A DNA stretch of 64,000 bases. Source: Brucella tritici (GTDB lineage: Bacteria > Pseudomonadota > Alphaproteobacteria > Rhizobiales > Rhizobiaceae). Location of the stretch: contig NZ_CADEAR010000011.1 of the NCBI RefSeq assembly GCF_902825325.1, forward strand, positions 1 to 64,000. The letters are read 5' to 3'. The first letter of the stretch is position 1; every line of letters begins with the position of its first letter. Shown piece by piece: positions 52,870 through 63,618 of this stretch. The notes below the pieces were generated by a model, which saw only the letters and a program-made list of their open reading frames with translations, ran no database searches and had not been told where the DNA came from. Both the position numbers and the translations under genes were made by a program.

Positions 52870-54798
52870 TTATTGCGGCTGCGGTTCCATACCGGGTTCG
52901 CTGCCAGGCTCACTGCCCTTGCGCTTGCGCGGACTTCCGGCCTTCGGCACGCCCGAGCCGCGCGACGGCGTATCGTTGCCCTGATCACGAGATGGCTTGT
53001 TGCCTGCAATCAGTTCCTTGATCTCGTCGCCCGAGAGCGTTTCGTATTCGAGCAGACCTTCGGCGAGCGCGATCCAATCCTTCTTTTTCTTGGTCAGGAT
53101 ACGGGTTGCCTCGGCATAAGCCTCGTCGATCAGGCGACGCACTTCGGCATCGATGATCTGCGCGGTTTCTTCCGAAATATTCTGCGTGCGGGACACCGAA
53201 TGGCCAAGGAAGACTTCTTCCTGATTGTCGCCATAAGCCACACGGCCAAGCTTGTCCGAATAGCCCCACTGCGTCACCATCGAACGGGCAAGCTTGGTGG
53301 CCTGCTGAATATCGGAGGAAGCACCGGAAGTGATGTTTTCCTTGCCGAATTTCAGCTCTTCAGCCACGCGACCGCCCATCATGATGGCAAGGCGCGACAC
53401 CATCCACGTATAGGTCGCCGAATAACGGTCGCCTTCGGGAAGCTGCATCACCATGCCGAGCGCACGACCGCGCGGAATGATCGTCGCCTTGTGGACTGGA
53501 TCAGCCTTCGGCACGTTGAGCGCAACAATAGCGTGGCCTGCCTCATGATAGGCCGTATTGGCCTTTTCTTCCTGTGTCATGGCGGAGCGGCGTTCCGCAC
53601 CCATCATGATCTTGTCCTTGGCGTCCTCGAATTCCTGCATGGTCACCAGACGCTTGTTGCGGCGTGCGGCCATGAGGGCAGCTTCGTTGACGAGGTTGGC
53701 GAGATCGGCGCCGGAGAAGCCCGGCGTGCCGCGTGCGACAATCTTGAGATCGACATTGGGTGCAAGCGGCACATTGCGCACATGCACTTTGAGGATCTGT
53801 TCGCGACCGACGATATCCGGGTTCGGCACCACAACCTGACGGTCGAAACGACCCGGACGCAACAGTGCAGGGTCGAGAACGTCGGGACGGTTGGTCGCCG
53901 CGATCAGGATGATCGATTCGTTGGCTTCAAAGCCGTCCATCTCGACCAGAAGCTGGTTGAGCGTCTGTTCGCGTTCATCATTGCCGCCGCCGAGCCCGGC
54001 GCCGCGATGACGACCGACAGCATCGATTTCATCGATGAAGATGATGCAAGGCGCATTCTTCTTGGCCTGCTCGAACATGTCGCGGACACGGCTTGCGCCA
54101 ACGCCAACGAACATTTCAACAAAGTCCGAACCGGAAATGGTGAAGAAGGGCACATTGGCTTCACCCGCAACCGAGCGCGCCAGAAGCGTCTTACCGGTGC
54201 CGGGAGGGCCAACGAGCAGAACGCCGCGCGGAATCTTGCCGCCCAGACGCTGGAACTTCTGCGGATCGCGCAGGAATTCGACGATTTCCTCAAGATCCTG
54301 CTTGGCTTCGTCCACACCGGCAACGTCCTGGAAAGTAACGCGGCCATGCGCTTCCGTCAGCAGCTTGGCCTTCGACTTGCCGAAGCCCATCGCACCGCGC
54401 GAACCACCCTGCATCTGGCGCATGAAGAAAATCCACACACCAAGGATCAGGATCATCGGCAGCCACGACAGGAGAATGCCGATCAGCGAGCTGGAACCGT
54501 CGGTTTCAGGGCGCGCTGTGATCGCGACATCCTTGCTTTCAAGGCGCGAAACAAGACCTGTATCGCCCGGCGAATAGGTCTGGAAAGTCGATCCATTGTC
54601 AGCAAAAGTACCGCTGATCCGCTGGCCGGTAATCGTGACCGATTTCACGCGACCGTTGGATACGTCATCAATAAATTGCGAATAGGAAACTTCACGGGAA
54701 TTGGAGCGCTGACCTGGGCTTTGGAACAGGTTGAACAGCGCGATCAAAAGAAGAGCAATGATCGCCCAAAGGGCGAAGTTGCGATAGTTCGGATTCAT
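52870..54798 (-). CDS. ftsH: ATP-dependent zinc metalloprotease FtsH
   Basis: A 642-aa membrane AAA+ protease. Two N-terminal helices (about residues 5-25 and 100-122) flank a periplasmic domain. Walker A is GPPGTGKT, Walker [16 protein letters not shown], the second region of homology includes [21 protein letters not shown], and the zinc site is [10 protein letters not shown]. It degrades RpoH, LpxC-type proteins and damaged membrane proteins. The ATG at 54798 (MNPNYRNF) is the usual family start. It lies 135 bp downstream of tilS. Confidence 0.97.
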   Translation of the reverse strand: MNPNYRNFALWAIIALLLIALFNLFQSPGQRSNSREVSYSQFIDDVSNGRVKSVTITGQRISGTFADNGSTFQTYSPGDTGLVSRLESKDVAITARPETDGSSSLIGILLSWLPMILILGVWIFFMRQMQGGSRGAMGFGKSKAKLLTEAHGRVTFQDVAGVDEAKQDLEEIVEFLRDPQKFQRLGGKIPRGVLLVGPPGTGKTLLARSVAGEANVPFFTISGSDFVEMFVGVGASRVRDMFEQAKKNAPCIIFIDEIDAVGRHRGAGLGGGNDEREQTLNQLLVEMDGFEANESIILIAATNRPDVLDPALLRPGRFDRQVVVPNPDIVGREQILKVHVRNVPLAPNVDLKIVARGTPGFSGADLANLVNEAALMAARRNKRLVTMQEFEDAKDKIMMGAERRSAMTQEEKANTAYHEAGHAIVALNVPKADPVHKATIIPRGRALGMVMQLPEGDRYSATYTWMVSRLAIMMGGRVAEELKFGKENITSGASSDIQQATKLARSMVTQWGYSDKLGRVAYGDNQEEVFLGHSVSRTQNISEETAQIIDAEVRRLIDEAYAEATRILTKKKKDWIALAEGLLEYETLSGDEIKELIAGNKPSRDQGNDTPSRGSGVPKAGSPRKRKGSEPGSEPGMEPQPQ

Positions 54799-54933
54799 AT
54801 CGGGTCCAATCGATACCACGGCCATTCCGCGGGCACGGAACGATGTTTCGGTCTAACATAGGATCGAAGGATGGCCTTGCCAAGGCGCGTTCGACCCCGC
54901 ATCCTCGATTCTTCGCACTCTGGTTTACAAAAA

Positions 54934-56304
54934 TTAGGACATTTCCGCGCAGATGCGCCCAAGCCGGGCCTCAACGGCCATTGCAAGGCCGAAATCATGC
55001 CCCGGCAATACATGATCGAAGATCGCAAAATGCCGTTCGATATGAATACCTTGTGGAAATTCTCCATTCTGCAGAAACGGCAAGGCGATTAGCCTTCCAT
55101 CCCTATAAAGAGCGGGAGAAACCAGCAAGGTCTCACGTTTTCGAGATTCGATTTCGATATTCTGCGACTTCAGGAAGTCAACAAGTTCCTGCCGTCCCGG
55201 CGCAGCCAGATCGAAACTCATTTTTCCTTCATTCGAAAAACGGAATCGCCCATCCCAGACAATTCGTTTATCCGGCTCCAGACGAAGTTTCGGCAGATTG
55301 CGTTTTTCGCGGCGGAACTGATGTGGGGAGCCATTCTCGCCACGCTCGATCAGGGCGCCGAACACCGTCAGGCGATGATTGTCATCATCTTCAGACAGGA
55401 CCCGTTCGATGCGTGAGCGTTCGCTATCGCCCGGCAGGAAACGGCGTCCGCCGGCGATTGCCGCCAGCAATCCGGCGAAAAGCCGTCTCACATTGTCAGG
55501 AAGCACGGCGTAAAGCCGCGGATCGACAAGCAAGGCACCGGTCGCATCAACGCGCAGGCTCGCCGGATCGTCCAGCGCAGCAATCAAGGCCGCATTGTCT
55601 CGCTCGCGCGCAGCTCCTGCTTCAGCAATCTGACCAAGAACCGCCTGCCTGTCAGCCTCCGCAGCGATGCCCAGACGAATCCGCGGCCGTTCATATTTCG
55701 TGTTGGCATTGCTGGGATCATCCACCCAGTTGATACCCCTGCCCTGCAACTCATCACGCAATGTCCGCCGGGAAACAGCGAGCAGCGGACGGTCGAGTTC
55801 AACAGAGCCCTCCAGCCCCATGCCCTCCAGCCATGAGCGCGACGACATCGCTGCAAGCCCACGTGCCTCGGCATGAGCGCTGCGCTCCTTGCGCATCAGA
55901 AAGGTTTCAATCTGGTCGTCTTGCGTATGGCCGGTGACGATGAAGGCTCCGCCAGTATCCCGCGCCGCCTGCACCAGCAGTCGATAGCGCGCCGTGCGCG
56001 CAGCAGCCGCGAGCCCACTTGCCGGCTTGACGTCATCCCAGACGAGAATGCGGTGTTCAATCCCGTATTGCCGACAGAGCAGGCCGACATTCTCAGCTTC
56101 AGCCTTCGATTCGGCGCGCAGCCGATGGTCCACCGTCACGGCGATCAGCCGGGGTGGGCTCTGGAGCATTGCCATATAATCCCGAAGGAGGAAAAGCAGG
56201 CCAAGAGAATCGCTGCCGCCCGAAACGGCGGCTATGACGGTCCTTGCCTTCTCAAATCCGAATGGCTCGAATAATCTGGAAATATTGCTTGGGCTAAGCC
56301 CCAC
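54934..56304 (-). CDS. tilS: tRNA(Ile)-lysidine synthetase
   Basis: A 456-aa enzyme that converts C34 of tRNA(Ile)(CAU) to lysidine. The N-type ATP pyrophosphatase P-loop [16 protein letters not shown] is at about residue 28, with [25 protein letters not shown] and [13 protein letters not shown]-like stretches behind it. The frame begins at a TTG abutting the cpoB stop, but GGAG lies 7 bp before a GTG at 56304, so I place the start there. It follows cpoB, same strand. Confidence 0.9.
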   Translation of the reverse strand: MGLSPSNISRLFEPFGFEKARTVIAAVSGGSDSLGLLFLLRDYMAMLQSPPRLIAVTVDHRLRAESKAEAENVGLLCRQYGIEHRILVWDDVKPASGLAAAARTARYRLLVQAARDTGGAFIVTGHTQDDQIETFLMRKERSAHAEARGLAAMSSRSWLEGMGLEGSVELDRPLLAVSRRTLRDELQGRGINWVDDPSNANTKYERPRIRLGIAAEADRQAVLGQIAEAGAARERDNAALIAALDDPASLRVDATGALLVDPRLYAVLPDNVRRLFAGLLAAIAGGRRFLPGDSERSRIERVLSEDDDNHRLTVFGALIERGENGSPHQFRREKRNLPKLRLEPDKRIVWDGRFRFSNEGKMSFDLAAPGRQELVDFLKSQNIEIESRKRETLLVSPALYRDGRLIALPFLQNGEFPQGIHIERHFAIFDHVLPGHDFGLAMAVEARLGRICAEMS

Positions 56305-56319
56305 GAAATAACTCCGCAA

Positions 56320-57810
56320 TCAGCACTTTGCGCGGCTGCGCTCATCGGCAACGCGCTTCAGAATGGCAGGCGCTGCCTTGGGGTAACGTTCCGGAATCTG
56401 CGCGAAGGTCGCACAGGCGACATCGCGATTGTCCATTTTTTCAAGCGTCATGCCGAGCTTGAACATATTTTCCGGCGCGCGCTTCGAATCGGGATAATCG
56501 CGTTGCGTATCGATGAAAATCGTCGCCGCTTCCGGATAACGGCCCTGACCGTAAAGCGATTCACCAAGCCAGAAGCGTGCTTCCGCCGTATTGGGGTCCG
56601 CCGGATAGCGCTTCACGTGTTCGCGAAAACCGGTTTCCGCTGCCTTGTAGTCGCCCGACATCAGATATTGATAGGACGCCTGATAGAGCGAATTGGGATT
56701 ATCGTCGGTCGGAAGGGAAGCGACCGTATCACCTGCCGTTCCTCCGGCCGTAGTACCCGGTGCCGCACCCGGCTGTGCCGTTCTTGGTGTGGCATCGAGC
56801 GTTTCGCCGATTACATTGCCACTGGCGTCGAACCGGATGGAGCCCAGCGATTGTGGCGGCTCGCCACGTGCCGGTCCGCCTTGTGCGGGCGTGTTCGAAC
56901 CAATAGCCATGGAATCGGCGCCAGAAGACTGGCTGGCCGCAGTCTGCGAAGAAGCGTCATAGCCGCCGCTCTGTGGAGCGCTTCCGGAAACCCCGCCATC
57001 GAGGTTTCCGTTACTGCCCTGACTGGAACCGGCATCGGCGAGCGACGTGTCGCCGCCAGCCTGCTGAACATCCGTTTCGGCGCGCTTGCCGGTTTCCAGA
57101 AACTGAAAGCGGTTTTCGTTTGCTTCCTGCATCTTCTGCATCTGATCCTGCATTTCGAGGATCTGGAAGTTCATGGCTTCAGCACGCGCACTCAATGCAT
57201 CCGCGATCCCGGCGGGATTGCCCATGCCCTGTGCACAGAGATCGGCCCCAGGCGATGCTGCAGCGGGAGCGGACTGAGACGCGCCGCTGGAAGCAGGCGA
57301 GGCTACGCCGTTCTTCTTTTCCAGTTCTTCGAACCGGAATTCATTGTCTTCCTGCGTCTTTTGCAACTGGTTGTCGGTGAACGAAATCTGGGCGTCCACG
57401 TCCTCGACCTTGCCGGTCAGGTTGCGCACAAGTTCCTGCTGCAGGCCGGGGCTTTGATAGCCGCCACCCTGCCCGCCGCCGCTGCCATTATCACGCATGG
57501 CATCATCGAGAATTGCCGTCGAGCCGATGCTGACGCGATTCTGTGCGCCGCCACGCCCCTTCTCCAATGCCTGAAAACGCGCTTCGTTGTCGCGCTGGAT
57601 TTTCAGCATCTTGTCGCGAAGCTGCAAGATGCGCGCATAGGATTGGGCGTTTTGATGCGCCAGATTGCAGACCTGCTGCGAAAACTGATCCCCGCCGGGA
57701 GCACCTGCCTGTGCGAGCTGAATTCCCCCTTGCGAAGAAACAGATGCCGCCAGAACCGGAGCACTCGCCAAAAGCGGCAGCATGGCAATTGCCAGCGTCA
57801 CTTTCCTCAT
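56320..57810 (-). CDS. cpoB: Tol-Pal system protein CpoB (YbgF)
   Basis: A 496-aa periplasmic protein, longer than the 263-aa E. coli form. A signal peptide (AIAMLPLLASAPVLAA) is followed by three helical coiled segments (about residues 38-85, 120-155 and 195-240), each ending in NExRFxxLE. A Gly/Ser/Gln-rich linker reaches to about 370, then a TPR domain (LYQASYQYLMSGDYKAAETGFREHVKRYPADPNTAEARFWLGESLYGQGRY). It coordinates Tol function with peptidoglycan synthesis at division. ATG 57810 has GAGG upstream. Confidence 0.92.
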   Translation of the reverse strand: MRKVTLAIAMLPLLASAPVLAASVSSQGGIQLAQAGAPGGDQFSQQVCNLAHQNAQSYARILQLRDKMLKIQRDNEARFQALEKGRGGAQNRVSIGSTAILDDAMRDNGSGGGQGGGYQSPGLQQELVRNLTGKVEDVDAQISFTDNQLQKTQEDNEFRFEELEKKNGVASPASSGASQSAPAAASPGADLCAQGMGNPAGIADALSARAEAMNFQILEMQDQMQKMQEANENRFQFLETGKRAETDVQQAGGDTSLADAGSSQGSNGNLDGGVSGSAPQSGGYDASSQTAASQSSGADSMAIGSNTPAQGGPARGEPPQSLGSIRFDASGNVIGETLDATPRTAQPGAAPGTTAGGTAGDTVASLPTDDNPNSLYQASYQYLMSGDYKAAETGFREHVKRYPADPNTAEARFWLGESLYGQGRYPEAATIFIDTQRDYPDSKRAPENMFKLGMTLEKMDNRDVACATFAQIPERYPKAAPAILKRVADERSRAKC

Positions 57811-58223
57811 TGGTTTCCTCATTCCCTTTTGCCCCTGCTAATTCATCCACCCAATTCGAAGCGAACTGGATGATCGAGTGCCGCGCCTGAACAGGCGCTG
57901 AACATGATTGCCGCATGACGAGAACCGTTCCGGCTGGAACATGACTCGTTGGAACCACTCTATCCATTTGTTTTTACGTATGTCTTTACCCCGAAACCGG
58001 TTCCCACTTTCGCGAGACATACTTCAGCTCCGCTTTTAGAGCATTTCCCGCAAAAGTGCGAAGCGGTTTTGCGCCGGAAATTGCGAAAAGCAAGGGCCTT
58101 TTGATGTTCACTATGACAAGTGCGACTTCGGCCAAAGTTTGTCGAAACGGCTAATCAAGCGGTCAAAAACGAAAAAAGCGGCCTGAAAGCCGCTTTTCCG
58201 TAACACTGTAAGGTGTTCGAAGA
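57811..58223. repeat. Repeat-bearing gap between cpoB and pal
   Basis: This 413-bp gap includes GGAACCACTCTATCC (about 57951), an ACCCCGAAACCGGTTCCCACTTTCG element (57990-58014), a TAGAGCATTTCCCGCAAAAGTGCGAAGCGG copy (58037-58085) and the pal terminator at 58172-58198. No gene is supported. Confidence 0.65.
58172..58198 (-). terminator. Terminator after pal
   Basis: AAAAGCGGC/GCCGCTTTT stem with a CTGAAA loop and T6 on the minus strand, 26 bp past the pal stop. Confidence 0.9.
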
Positions 58224-58730
58224 TTAGCTGCCTGCACCGTTGAGAACGGTGACAGCGCGGCGGTTTTGCGACCAGCACGAGTCGGCATCGCAAACCGCGA
58301 CCGGACGTTCATTACCGTAAGAAATGGTGCGCATACGGTTGGTCGGAACGCCACGCGAAGCGAGGAAGTCGCGGGTGGCAGCTGCACGGCGCTGACCGAG
58401 AGCGAGGTTGTATTCACGCGTACCGCGTTCGTCGGCATGGCCTTCGACCGTGATCGAGTACTGCGGATAACGCTGCAGCCACTGGGCCTGCTTGGAAAGC
58501 GTCTGCTGTGCATCGGCGCGGATCAGCGAAGAATCGAGATCGAAGAAGATGCGGTCGCCGACATTAACCGTGAAGTCCTGCGAGGAACCCGGCGTTGCAG
58601 CGCCTGCACCGAGACCCAGATCACCGGCATTGTTCGGAAGGTTCTTCTTGGACGCACAACCGGCAACGGCGAGCGACATGAAAAGGGCAATAGCGATCGG
58701 GCTACGTGCAATCGACTGGATACGGCGCAT
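58224..58730 (-). CDS. pal: Peptidoglycan-associated lipoprotein Pal (Omp16)
   Basis: A 168-aa lipoprotein. The signal peptide ends in a lipobox (SLAVAGC), giving an acylated cysteine about residue 24. The OmpA-like domain carries FFDLDSSLIRADAQQTLSKQAQWL and VEGHADERGTREYNLALGQRRAAATRDFL, the peptidoglycan-binding motif. It corresponds to Omp16 of Brucella. The ATG at 58730 begins the signal peptide. It is separated from tolB by repeats. Confidence 0.95.
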   Translation of the reverse strand: MRRIQSIARSPIAIALFMSLAVAGCASKKNLPNNAGDLGLGAGAATPGSSQDFTVNVGDRIFFDLDSSLIRADAQQTLSKQAQWLQRYPQYSITVEGHADERGTREYNLALGQRRAAATRDFLASRGVPTNRMRTISYGNERPVAVCDADSCWSQNRRAVTVLNGAGS

Positions 58731-59095
58731 GGGCCGGAGCTCCTTAAGATTTGATGTTCCTGCGTAACCATCCAATAATCATATTGAGGTTAAGACAGGC
58801 TCAAGAAGTATGGTTAATATTTTCTTGCGGCCAAGTGCAACCGGCGATTTCCGGCGGCATTTCTGGTTCTAGCCCTTGGGGGCAAAATACGGCAGAAACA
58901 CGGCTTCCTGGCAATGATTGTGGCAATTTGAGCATTTCCAGCAAAAGTGCGAAGCGGTTTTGCGTGAGGATAATGCGACAAAACAAAGAGATAGAGTGAT
59001 TCCCCGTTTCCGGTTCAACCGGAACCGCTCTATCCATGAAAAAGGCGCGAAACCGGAGCTTCGCGCCTTCAACTTTGGTAACTTTTCGCAAAAGC
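58731..59095. repeat. Gap between tolB and pal with composite repeat
   Basis: This 365-bp gap carries the full composite repeat at 58930-59032 (GAGCATTTCCAGCAAAAGTG, then GGAACCGCTCTA), the mirror of 2612-2716, plus the tolB terminator. About 200 bp next to pal may hold its promoter. Confidence 0.7.
59042..59071 (-). terminator. Terminator after tolB
   Basis: AAGGCGCGAA/TTCGCGCCTT stem with an 8-nt loop and TTTTTC on the minus strand. Confidence 0.88.
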
Positions 59096-60427
59096 CTATT
59101 CGAGCAGCGGTGACCAGGCCGGGTCAGACGCGAAGTTTGGCGTCTGAATCTGGCGCTCGTTGCGGCCGGTCAGATCAATGGTGAAGAGCTTCGGACCGCC
59201 TGCACCTGCCGCCTTGCGGAAGAACATCAGAACGCGACCGTTCGGAGCCCAGGTCGGACCTTCATTGTGAAAGCCCGAGGTCAGCAGGCGTTCGCCCGAA
59301 CCATCAGTCTTCATCACACCGATGGAAAACTGGCCCTGCGACTGCTTGGTGAAGGCGATGAGATCGCCGCGAGGAGACCAGACCGGCGTAGAGTAGCTGC
59401 CGTCACCTGCCGAGATACGGCGCGGATTGGAGCCATCGGCACCCATGACATAAAGCTGCGGACGTCCACCACGGTCGGAGGAGAAAACGATCTGCGATCC
59501 GTCCGGTGAATAGGACGCGCTCGTATCGATCGCCTGGCTGTTGGTCAGGCGCGTGGTCGAACGATTGCGCAAATCCATGGTATAGATATTGGCGCTGCCG
59601 TCGTCCTGAAGCAGACTCATCACGACCTTCTGGCCATCGGGCGAGAACCGCGGAGCAATGGTCATGCCGGGGAAGTTGCCGACGAGTTCACGCTGGCCGG
59701 TTTCGAGCTGCAGCAGATATACTTTCGGTGAACCGCCTTCGAACGACATATAGGTGACTTCCTGACGGTTCGGCGAGAAACGCGGCGTCAGCGAAATCGC
59801 GCGACCGTCGGAAATATAACGCACATTGGCGCCGTCCTGATCCATGATGGCCAGTCGCTTCACGCGCTTCTGTGCCGGGCCGGATTCGTCGACGAAAACA
59901 ACGCGCGTATCGAAATAGCCCTTTTCACCGGTCAGGCGCTCATAGATGGCGTCAGCGATGATGTGGGCGACGCGGCGCCAGTTGTCCGGCGTGGTGAAAA
60001 ACTGCTGGCCGATCATCTGCTGGCCACCGAACGTATCCCACAGGCGGAACTCGGCCTTGAGGCGGCCATCCGGCTGCTTGGTGATGCGGCCCGTAACGAG
60101 CGCCTGCGCATTGATGACCTTCCAGTCCTCGAAACGCGGAGCCGCGTCCGGATTGGAGATCTTCTCGATGAAGGCGCCCTTGTCGATAGGCGCGAAAAGA
60201 CCCGACCGCTCAAGATCAGCCGCAATGACCGACGTGATATTCGGTCCGAGCTGGTCGGCCGAAAGGAAATCGGTGATGGCGATCGGCAGCGGCTCGATCA
60301 CACCCTTGTTGATATTGATTTCCACGACGGCGCGCGCCGGCATGGTGCAGACAAGGCTTGCGGCAATCATACACGCGAAAGCCGAAAAGACCGTCCGGAT
60401 CTTTGTATTGATGATGCCGATTTTCAT
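59096..60427 (-). CDS. tolB: Tol-Pal system beta-propeller protein TolB
   Basis: A 443-aa periplasmic protein with a signal peptide ([19 protein letters not shown]), an N-terminal alpha/beta domain ([16 protein letters not shown]) and a six-bladed propeller formed by repeats such as [27 protein letters not shown] and [24 protein letters not shown]. It cycles between Pal and TolA during outer-membrane constriction. It follows tolA by 55 bp, same strand. Confidence 0.96.
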   Translation of the reverse strand: MKIGIINTKIRTVFSAFACMIAASLVCTMPARAVVEININKGVIEPLPIAITDFLSADQLGPNITSVIAADLERSGLFAPIDKGAFIEKISNPDAAPRFEDWKVINAQALVTGRITKQPDGRLKAEFRLWDTFGGQQMIGQQFFTTPDNWRRVAHIIADAIYERLTGEKGYFDTRVVFVDESGPAQKRVKRLAIMDQDGANVRYISDGRAISLTPRFSPNRQEVTYMSFEGGSPKVYLLQLETGQRELVGNFPGMTIAPRFSPDGQKVVMSLLQDDGSANIYTMDLRNRSTTRLTNSQAIDTSASYSPDGSQIVFSSDRGGRPQLYVMGADGSNPRRISAGDGSYSTPVWSPRGDLIAFTKQSQGQFSIGVMKTDGSGERLLTSGFHNEGPTWAPNGRVLMFFRKAAGAGGPKLFTIDLTGRNERQIQTPNFASDPAWSPLLE

Positions 60428-60482
60428 GTCTTCTGGGACCTCTTTGTCCTTGGCACTAGTGGGTTGGCGACCGGAAACCCGG

Positions 60483-61553
60483 TCAGAACATATCGCTCGG
60501 GTCGAAGTTGACGATCACTTCCGACCATGTGTCATACTTGTCCGCTGGCAGATTGTACGGTGCGCAGCGTGCGACAGCGCGCTTGGCGCTCTCAGCGGCT
60601 GCACGAGCCACACCATCACCGCCACCGCCCGACGTAACCTCAGGCGAAGCCTGTAGGGAGCCGTCCTGGTTCAGCTTCATCTTGACGGTCACGACCAGTC
60701 CCGGCGCGTCAGCCACACCGGCCGGTACGTTCCAGCACTTTGAGATAGCTCCCTTCAGCGCATCAGTTTCGCTCTGGCTGAGCTTGGCGCCGCCCGTATT
60801 CTTCTTGCCGCCCAGCGAAGCCTGATCGGTGGAACGCTTGGCACCGCCGCCTGCCGCCTTCTGCTTGTTCAGAAGGGCTGCAACCTCATCTGCAATCGCG
60901 TCTTTCTTCGATTGCGATGTTTGCGAAGCGCTCTGCGTCGGCTTCTTCTCTTCCGTCGGCTTGCGGTCCGGCGTCTTCGCGGTCTGCGCCTGCGGTGGCT
61001 TCGGCTTGGCTTCCGGCGCGGGAACCTTGTCTGGCAGCTTCGGCGCTTCCGCGTCGGGCGATTCAGCCTGCTTTTCGATGGCTTCCGCCACCGGATCGGG
61101 CTTCACTTCCTGCTTTTCTTCCGGCTTGGTCTGAACTTCCGTCGCAGGAACCGGCGTCGGCTTCGTCTCCGGCTTCTGTTCCGGTTTCGGATCAGGCTTC
61201 GGTTCCGGCTTCTTCACCGGTTCCGGTTGTGCCTTTGGCTCTTCAGCCGCCTCGATTGGCTTTGCCTTCGTGTCGGGCTTTGGGGGCGTCGTGGTGTCTA
61301 CGTCCTGATCGCCGACATTCTGGGCGTCGGGAACGGTTTGCGGCTTGGTTGTCGGCACGGGAGCCGACTTTTCCTTCATGGGCGCTTTCTTGTCGCCCTG
61401 CTGGATTTGGGTAATCGACTCGATCGGTACGATATCGACAGGGAATGATTCCGAATCCTGCACGTCGAAAGCCTTCGGCGAGGAAAACGAAACCACTGCC
61501 AGCGCGACCGCAACGGCATGCAATGCAACAGAAGATGTCAGGCCAGCCTTCAT
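60483..61553 (-). CDS. tolA: TolA-type cell envelope protein
   Basis: A 356-aa protein. A single N-terminal membrane helix ([20 protein letters not shown]) is followed by a long Lys/Pro/Glu-rich domain II (residues 45-230, [16 protein letters not shown]) and a C-terminal TolA/TonB-like domain ([31 protein letters not shown]...[11 protein letters not shown] with two cysteines). It transmits energy from TolQR to TolB-Pal. It lies 7 bp after tolR. Confidence 0.93.
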   Translation of the reverse strand: MKAGLTSSVALHAVAVALAVVSFSSPKAFDVQDSESFPVDIVPIESITQIQQGDKKAPMKEKSAPVPTTKPQTVPDAQNVGDQDVDTTTPPKPDTKAKPIEAAEEPKAQPEPVKKPEPKPDPKPEQKPETKPTPVPATEVQTKPEEKQEVKPDPVAEAIEKQAESPDAEAPKLPDKVPAPEAKPKPPQAQTAKTPDRKPTEEKKPTQSASQTSQSKKDAIADEVAALLNKQKAAGGGAKRSTDQASLGGKKNTGGAKLSQSETDALKGAISKCWNVPAGVADAPGLVVTVKMKLNQDGSLQASPEVTSGGGGDGVARAAAESAKRAVARCAPYNLPADKYDTWSEVIVNFDPSDMF

Positions 61554-61560
61554 GATGGCG

Positions 61561-62013
61561 TCAGCTATCCTGCTCCTGGAGGGTCACAAGGCCGATATTC
61601 TTGAAACCGGCGGCGGAAATGCGAGCCATGACTTTCATGACGGTGCCGTAATCGGCAGCCTTGTCACCGCGCACGAAAATGCGCTCTTCATAGCCTGTCT
61701 TGGCGATGGCCTGGAGCTTCGGAACCACTTCCTCAATCGGAATTTCAGTTTCCTGCAGGAAGATCTTGCCTTCGCTATTGACCGAAACGGTGATCGGCTG
61801 CGTGTCGGCGTTCATGGCCTTGGCCTGCGTGTCCGGCAGATCAATTGGCACGCCAACAGTCAGCAATGGTGCGGAGACCATGAAGATGATGAGGAGAACG
61901 AGCATCACGTCAACGAACGGCGTGACGTTGATTTCGCTCATCAATGCTGGTCTGCGGCCGCGCCTGCGGCGTCCGCCCGACTGCATTCCCTGATTTCCTA
62001 CCGACATGCCCAT
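61561..62013 (-). CDS. tolR: Tol-Pal system protein TolR
   Basis: A 150-aa ExbD-family protein. The membrane helix carries the functional aspartate (MSEINVTPFVDVMLVLLIIFMVSAPLL), preceded by a Gly/Arg-rich N-terminus, and the periplasmic part ends with VMKVMARISAAGFKNIGLVTLQE. It forms the proton channel with TolQ. It lies 46 bp after tolQ. A second start, MSVGNQG, is two codons in. Confidence 0.95.
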   Translation of the reverse strand: MGMSVGNQGMQSGGRRRRGRRPALMSEINVTPFVDVMLVLLIIFMVSAPLLTVGVPIDLPDTQAKAMNADTQPITVSVNSEGKIFLQETEIPIEEVVPKLQAIAKTGYEERIFVRGDKAADYGTVMKVMARISAAGFKNIGLVTLQEQDS

Positions 62014-62059
62014 TGCAAGATTCCCGAAGGCTGAAATTACACTCGATGCTTGAAGCCGC

Positions 62060-62770
62060 TTAATTACGCGGCGTCAGCTTCTCATCAATTTGGCGCGACA
62101 GTATGGCGGAAAATTCATCCGCAAAGCCTTCCAGTCGCCCACCGATCTTGCCCGCGTCTGCCGACAGCTTGTTATAGGCAATAACGGCAGGAATAGCGGC
62201 AAGAAGACCGATTGCCGTTGCCAGAAGCGCTTCGGCGATACCTGGCGCCACGACGGCAAGACTGGTGTTCTTGGAAGCGGCGATGGCCTGGAACGAGGTC
62301 ATGATACCGACAACCGTGCCGAACAGACCGATAAAGGGGGCCGAGGAACCGATGGTCGCCAGAAAGCCCAGACGCGAGTCGAGCTTTTCACTTTCACGCG
62401 CCAGCGCGACGTCCATGGCCTTGTCGATACGCATCTGAAGACCGATGGGCGAGCGAGCGCCCTTCTCGAATGATTTCTTCCATTCACGCATCGCAGCCAT
62501 GAAGATGGACGCCATGCCCGTGGTGCGGCGTTCACCGAGATTGCGATAGAGTTCCTCCAGCGACTGGCCTGACCAGAACGTCTGCTCGAAGCGATCAATC
62601 GCGCGGCGCGCCCGTCCGTAAGCAATCGTTTTGTCTACGATGATAGCCCAGGTCCAGATCGAGGCGAACAGCAGGCCAAGCATAACCAGCTTGACGACCC
62701 AGTTCGCCTGCATGAACAGGCCCCAGAGGGTAACATCGGCGGCGGGGGCCGCTAACGCAACATTTTCCAT
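62060..62770 (-). CDS. tolQ: Tol-Pal system protein TolQ
   Basis: A 236-aa ExbB/MotA-family protein with three membrane helices (about residues 15-40, 135-160 and 172-197). FLATIGSSAPFIGLFGTVVGIMTSFQAI and GIAEALLATAIGLLAAIPAVIAYN are the channel-forming helices. It starts the tolQ-tolR-tolA-tolB cluster. A hairpin lies 25 bp upstream. Confidence 0.95.
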   Translation of the reverse strand: MENVALAAPAADVTLWGLFMQANWVVKLVMLGLLFASIWTWAIIVDKTIAYGRARRAIDRFEQTFWSGQSLEELYRNLGERRTTGMASIFMAAMREWKKSFEKGARSPIGLQMRIDKAMDVALARESEKLDSRLGFLATIGSSAPFIGLFGTVVGIMTSFQAIAASKNTSLAVVAPGIAEALLATAIGLLAAIPAVIAYNKLSADAGKIGGRLEGFADEFSAILSRQIDEKLTPRN

Positions 62771-63147
62771 CGATCTACCGTCCTCGAATCCAAACGCCCG
62801 GCCACATGACCGGGCGGTATCGCAAATCCGTTACTCAACGTCTGAAAACAGACGCTCCAAACCTGCGCAGCTTTTCATTTGAAGCCGTACCTGCCCGACG
62901 AGCGGTCGACACTTCGTTCGGCAACCGCCATTCCCGGATTTCAACTTTAAATCCATCACGCGCTTGTTACGGTTAATTTTGGTGAAAGGAAGGCGCTGCG
63001 CTTCGTGCCTGCCTCTCCACCGATTCCGTCAGGGTGATTAATGGAATATTATGGTTAAAGATGCGTTAGCATTCGGCCAATTAGGCATATTTGCCGGTAG
63101 CGCATAGAGCAAGCCAGCGCAGAAAGTGCCTGGAGCTGTCTTGGGAC
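62771..63147. other. Gene-free gap between ybgC and tolQ, 377 bp
   Basis: Near tolQ is a perfect 7-bp hairpin CGCCCGG/CCGGGCG at 62795-62816, in the tolQ leader. The remainder is moderately AT-rich (around 62940-63110) and probably carries the tolQ promoter. I see no gene. Confidence 0.5.
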
Positions 63148-63618
63148 TCAGTCCTTGCGGCTGTTGGTGAAGGCTTCCCGCCACTCGTCGGGAATGCGAC
63201 GCGGATGGCCTGCCTTTGTTATCATCACGGCCTCTACCTTCGCCTCCGAAAGCAGACGTTCACCGCAGGTAATCTTCTGCGCCATGATGACCCGTGCGCC
63301 ACGAATTTCGCTGACGCGGGTTTCAATCAGAATAAGGTCGTCCATCTTCGCGGGCGATTTGTAATCGATCTCCATGCGGCGAACGACCCAGACCATTTCC
63401 TCGCCAAGCGCGCCTTCGGCCAGTTCGATATGATGAACGTCCTGCAGGCGCAGGAAGTCCGTGCGTCCGCGTTCGTAGAATTCGAGATAACGACCGTGAT
63501 AGACGAAGCCGGAAAAATCCGTATCGGCATAATAGATGCGTGCATAGAGCAGATGCGCGCCGTCTTTCAGTTCGCCCGATACGGCAGCCTGCGCCAATTG
63601 TTCCTGTCGTTCCGTCAT
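63148..63618 (-). CDS. ybgC: Tol-Pal-associated acyl-CoA thioesterase YbgC
   Basis: A 156-aa hotdog-fold thioesterase. The catalytic stretch is [32 protein letters not shown] (active Asp in the ADTD loop), typical of YbgC/4-hydroxybenzoyl-CoA thioesterases. It may act on short-chain acyl-CoA linked to phospholipid metabolism. Its start overlaps the ruvB stop by 4 bp, so the two are coupled. Confidence 0.93.
   Translation of the reverse strand: MTERQEQLAQAAVSGELKDGAHLLYARIYYADTDFSGFVYHGRYLEFYERGRTDFLRLQDVHHIELAEGALGEEMVWVVRRMEIDYKSPAKMDDLILIETRVSEIRGARVIMAQKITCGERLLSEAKVEAVMITKAGHPRRIPDEWREAFTNSRKD

Noticed and set aside
52873-54861. 662-codon plus-strand frame over ftsH
   Set aside because: It mirrors ftsH exactly and has no similarity of its own.
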